Part shown: positions 62,101 to 64,000 of the stretch, piece after piece | Numbering within the stretch: the first letter of the stretch is position 1 | How the letters are laid out: every line of letters begins with the position of its first letter | NCBI GenBank assembly: GCA_039942715.1 | Contig: JBDVBY010000004.1 | Coordinates: 189,023 to 253,022 of the forward strand | Reading direction: 5' to 3' | DNA from: JABDJX01 sp039942715 | Lineage (GTDB): Bacteria > Pseudomonadota > Alphaproteobacteria > Rhodobacterales > Rhodobacteraceae | Length of the DNA stretch: 64,000 nt | Position numbers and translations under genes: made by a program | Notes under the pieces: generated by a model | What the model was told of the DNA's origin: nothing | What the model saw: the letters and a program-made list of their open reading frames with translations, nothing else | Databases searched by the model: none

Positions 62101-62818
62101 CCGAGCTTCCATCAAGTTGGCTGAAAAGATAGTCGATGAATTTTGGTGTTTTCTCGGCGGCTTCTGCGCGAAAATTTTGGATCGCATTAACGCGGTTCTT
62201 TGTATCACATCGCTCAAGAGCAACGATCAAGGCGTCAACTGGAAGCCGGTGAACATACCGGGTCTCAAAACCGGGCTCAGGTATGTAAAAACGCGGAGCG
62301 TAACCGGTACAGGGCAACATAAATGTGACAACATCCGCTTCGCTGCCGCCCAAAAGCTTAACAGCCCCGATCACATCTTCCATTCTCGTTGGGTTTTCAG
62401 AACTCTCAACGCGCCGGACGTTGTTGATCATTACAAAAAATGCGCGAATTTTCTCAGGGACCTCTTCGTGATGCTTGATATGAGCGCGAAAGTGGTTTGC
62501 CGGAAGCCCGAACGTAAGATGAAGTTCAAACAGGCGCGCTAAGCGGTCGGGCTGCCCACCCTGTTCATTTTTCAGCGGATGGGTGCACGTCTGGTATTCC
62601 TGAAAGACAGCTCGTTGCGTGTTTGTGCTGACATAAGCAGCTTCAATTTCCGCCAGAACCGACCTGTCTTCGCCAGTTTCGTAAAAAGCATTTGCGCGCT
62701 TCCCAAGCCCTCGACCAAGCTTGTCCAATGCAACAAAAGGATGTGCAAACATTCCTTTCGTCGGCAGAGTTCTATCGTACTTGTCTTTGACAAAGGTCTT
62801 GATGAGGTTGCTGAACAT
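59120..62818 (-). CDS. DUF4132/MolR-family protein (YehI-like), copy 2
   Basis: 1232-residue paralog of the next gene in the operon. Shared blocks include QAVRANAARFLASRGAKEAV, LTFDAEQ-like LAEEKKAQTEIDDRKGWV, IIWRGMDKGG, and VPPLLLSEVWNDMHE near the end. The start at 62818 (MFSNLIKTFVKDKYDR) is chosen because upstream sequence is not related to the paralog; its ribosome site is weak. First gene of the leftward DUF4132-DUF4132-MoxR-DUF5682-VWA-SWIM run. The 181 bases upstream should hold the promoter. Confidence 0.8.
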   Translation of the reverse strand: MFSNLIKTFVKDKYDRTLPTKGMFAHPFVALDKLGRGLGKRANAFYETGEDRSVLAEIEAAYVSTNTQRAVFQEYQTCTHPLKNEQGGQPDRLARLFELHLTFGLPANHFRAHIKHHEEVPEKIRAFFVMINNVRRVESSENPTRMEDVIGAVKLLGGSEADVVTFMLPCTGYAPRFYIPEPGFETRYVHRLPVDALIVALERCDTKNRVNAIQNFRAEAAEKTPKFIDYLFSQLDGSSAKLRDIVRSRLKTYEASDVESRALALLDAKKATTRTAIVQILGDVGTPTATEALRERRTVEKTQSVLTALDVYLTLPAEASAVTSATLSGSYVNVHGKEITAQDVEPLTDDGRSPLGSDFLEHLKQVEDEINKAEVEQHETRMDYWRKSAQKYEPPKKPEPVKFADYWMKRLNAPMEPSDTERSAFIYSRYQSKVHAALSSVLDQLPLRRVVDFANKQSRAAFSVTNPDRNAFSEFVYDKLQDGDLKLPQVINVGLEKVVPSEEKTIAEAKADYIGRFVDATIVSHANSYRAPGPLPTDFWAVAMGRLDRIAEKLPPINTDAKTIEAALKICANFPDLPQALLQPVLFAAIEGKPSLQKKAQDLLLDAPGIDDLLISMIADNRQAVRANAARFLASRGAKEAVPALVKRLKTEKSELARADLISAISNLGGDTDPYLGKSALLAEAAKLADKLPADKIDWLDMNTAPALVWADGSSADPVLLDAWLRLALKLKSPLGSPLFSLYMQQLDAECAASVSDWVLESWIAYDAFAPASEAKRQEAERRADAVLANPNHWAVKVGYNRENLVNDFMRSLNSGYVNSGSDSKGILALTHSATPSTAGPRIAAYLKSHGRRVSQAKALVETLFGMGSKDAVQVLVATATRFKQRTVRELAETLVAELAEARGWTQDALADRSVPTGGFEDSGILPLPIEEEGKDYSARLGDDLTVQLLNPDGKVVKSLPAGKDENTKDSKAALSAAKKTMKTVKAQQEARLYEAMLTPRVWSAEDWRNDLTTHPILKRLIERIIWRGMDKGGNHVATLRPTPEGEYLDAMGDEVDLSAITQIDIAHTANLPEKAVIDWRQHLKDFEVSPLFHQLSRPVQTLAEEKKAQTEIDDRKGWVTTNYKLRSAAKKAGYERGPIEDSGGYYIYRKEFRKAGLWADLRFTGSYVAAEEDHDIAIEHVQFSQINSQGFGRATALGKVPPLLLSEVWNDMHEIAKSGAFDPEWKTKSYY

Positions 62819-62999
62819 CGAAAAACGGCCCGGTTTGTTGCGATTTTTTCTGTTTTGGCGCGCGTTTGGGGCGACAATTGGGCAAGTTCGAATAGGCTTT
62901 GTGGCGTTGTGGTCAATATTCAACCGGAGAAAGCAATGCGATAAGAGCATCAATCCAAAAGAATCGTGTTCTGTCTTTTAGGAAGTGGCAGAGAAGCAG

Positions 63000-63617
63000 C
63001 TAGATTTTCTGCCCATTCAACCAAGCCTGCGCTAACTTTTCAGCTTTTTCTATCTCCTCAGATGTCAGCATTTTCGCCACTCTTTTGAGATGCTTGCTCA
63101 TCACATCCGCACGTTGCACAGAGGCTATTTTCAACCATTTATAGGCTTGAATTCCATCCATTGGTACGCCGGTTCCATGCAAGTACATTAATGCCAAATC
63201 ATGCTGTGCAAAGGCGTGGTCACGTTGTGCCGCGCGCTCGTACCATTGCGCAGCAAGGGCCGCATCACGTGTGACACCCCATCCATTTTCATGAAAAACG
63301 CCAAGCCGATATTGAGCTTCTGGCATGCCTTGTTCAGCCGCCCTTTTATACCACATTGCGGCCTCGACATCATCGCGCGTCAAACCGCGTCCATATTCAT
63401 GCATCATACCAAGCGCGTGCTGAGCGTTTGCATCGCCGGAATTAGCAAGCGGTTGCCATTCCTCTAAGGCTTGTTGAATCTCTCCGGCGCGGAATGCTTT
63501 CAAACCGCGGTCGAAATCAGCCGCTAGCGAAGGTCCAGAAATCGACACTAAAAAGAGAAGAGCTAGAAGTGCACACCTGCGTCCTGCATTTTGAAAAGCG
63601 CTTAAAACCGTGTTCAT
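63000..63617 (-). CDS. secreted Sel1-repeat protein
   Basis: 205-residue exported protein with signal peptide (ALLALLFLVSISGPSLA) and about four Sel1 repeats: ANAQHALGMMHEYGRGLTRD, PEAQYRLGVFHENGWGVTRD, AFAQHDLALMYLHGTGVPMD. Sel1 repeats mediate protein contacts. The ATG at 63617 is preferred over an upstream TTG at 63629. It is a standalone leftward gene with 181 bases to the DUF4132 gene downstream. Confidence 0.85.
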   Translation of the reverse strand: MNTVLSAFQNAGRRCALLALLFLVSISGPSLAADFDRGLKAFRAGEIQQALEEWQPLANSGDANAQHALGMMHEYGRGLTRDDVEAAMWYKRAAEQGMPEAQYRLGVFHENGWGVTRDAALAAQWYERAAQRDHAFAQHDLALMYLHGTGVPMDGIQAYKWLKIASVQRADVMSKHLKRVAKMLTSEEIEKAEKLAQAWLNGQKI

Positions 63618-63777
63618 GCTCAGTTCCAACAGCTAATTCCTTCAAAATCATATCCGCATCATAGGAAGTAATCGTCGAGTTATGGCAGGGTAGCACTGAC
63701 TCTAGAGAAAGTCACAATCCGGAATATCGCCAGACCTGCAGTTGGCATGAGCTATGCCTGAGCCATTCCCATTTCTG

Positions 63778-64000
63778 TTATCCTGACGCCTTGTCTGGCA
63801 GAATTTTTCCCACCTTTTCCATTTCATCCTTATCCCAAATCCCGATGTATATGCCCGGTGGCTCTTTGCCCTTGGCCCTTGCATTTATCTGCTCACCGGT
63901 AACCGTAATTCTGGAATGGTGCTGGCGCGTCCAATTGAAATGTGCATCCGCAAGTCGCGCCAGTTCGGATGCGTATTCAGGGTCGCCAGCAAGATCAACC
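63778..64000 (-). CDS. C-terminal end of a probable sulfatase
   Basis: The frame is open from the window edge (first full codon at 63999) to a TAA at 63780-63778, about 73 residues. VDLAGDPEYASELARLADAH followed by FNWTRQHHSRITVTGEQI and PPGIYIGIWD resembles the closing region of arylsulfatase-type enzymes. The catalytic part lies outside the window, so activity cannot be judged. Confidence 0.6.
   Translation of the reverse strand, partial: VDLAGDPEYASELARLADAHFNWTRQHHSRITVTGEQINARAKGKEPPGIYIGIWDKDEMEKVGKILPDKASG

Noticed and set aside
1..64000. CRISPR arrays, tRNA or rRNA genes, insertion sequences, integrase or attachment repeats
   Set aside because: Read through by eye on both strands; no spaced direct repeats, cloverleaf-like segments, transposase frames or terminal inverted repeats were found.

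Overview
The window looks like a chromosomal segment of a marine alphaproteobacterium, most likely in the Rhodobacterales (Roseobacter group). The basis is family-level: moderate-to-high G+C, dense ATGA/TAATG-type gene junctions, a ugp-type transporter with glycerophosphodiesterases, an ExoY-type exopolysaccharide cluster, and protein sequences with the feel of that order. No rRNA, tRNA, IS element, integrase or CRISPR array was found.

Layout. 1-4.7 kb: the edge of an exopolysaccharide cluster (polymerase/ligase fragment, pyruvyl transferase, Wzx-type flippase, ExoY-type priming transferase, and a glycosyltransferase with an apparently non-standard start). 4.7-8.2 kb: a leftward unit with an active-site-intact caspase-like protein carrying Sel1 repeats, a small lipoprotein and two small related proteins. 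8.3-26.3 kb: a rightward 20-gene operon, the most striking part of the window. It is a divergent Tad/type II-like apparatus with two CpaF/TadA ATPases (one fused to an FHA domain), TadB, TadC, CpaB, three TadE/F/G-like pseudopilins, a prepilin peptidase and four tiny pilin-like peptides without a leader. These sit with an FHA-membrane protein, a membrane pseudokinase/FGE-fold protein, an OmpA-like protein, one apparently inactive and one apparently active caspase-like protein, and an unknown protein. I see no secretin or TadZ/CpaE in it.

26.3-32.4 kb: leftward genes for a Crp/Fnr regulator, a class III nucleotide cyclase fused to an AAA/TPR signalling module, a secreted mono-haem protein and a GpdQ-like phosphodiesterase. 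32.6-37.6 kb: a rightward ugpBAEC-like ABC transporter plus a GDPD-family glycerophosphodiesterase, with an intrinsic terminator/attenuator after the binding-protein gene. 37.6-41.8 kb: an orphan UgpE-like permease, then a three-gene sugar-type ABC transporter whose binding protein resembles Vibrio LuxP. Its promoter lies between two identical operator-like repeats. 42.0-44.4 kb: a fusion of an acyl-adenylating enzyme with a glycine/D-proline-reductase-like domain.

44.5-62.8 kb: a leftward run joining two modules: a MoxR ATPase/VWA/SWIM/DUF5682/DUF4132 cluster (the E. coli yehI-yehQ type, here with two DUF4132 proteins) and bacterial NHEJ (LigD, Ku, and a BRCT-TPR protein). 63-64 kb: a secreted Sel1-repeat protein and the C-terminal end of a probable sulfatase running off the window.

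How the parts may work together. In the 8-26 kb operon, FHA and kinase-like domains in the cytoplasm could gate assembly of a Tad-type envelope machine whose exported or periplasmic parts include caspase-like proteases. That is inference: the phospho-signalling proteins and one caspase lack residues normally needed for catalysis, so they probably act as scaffolds or sensors.
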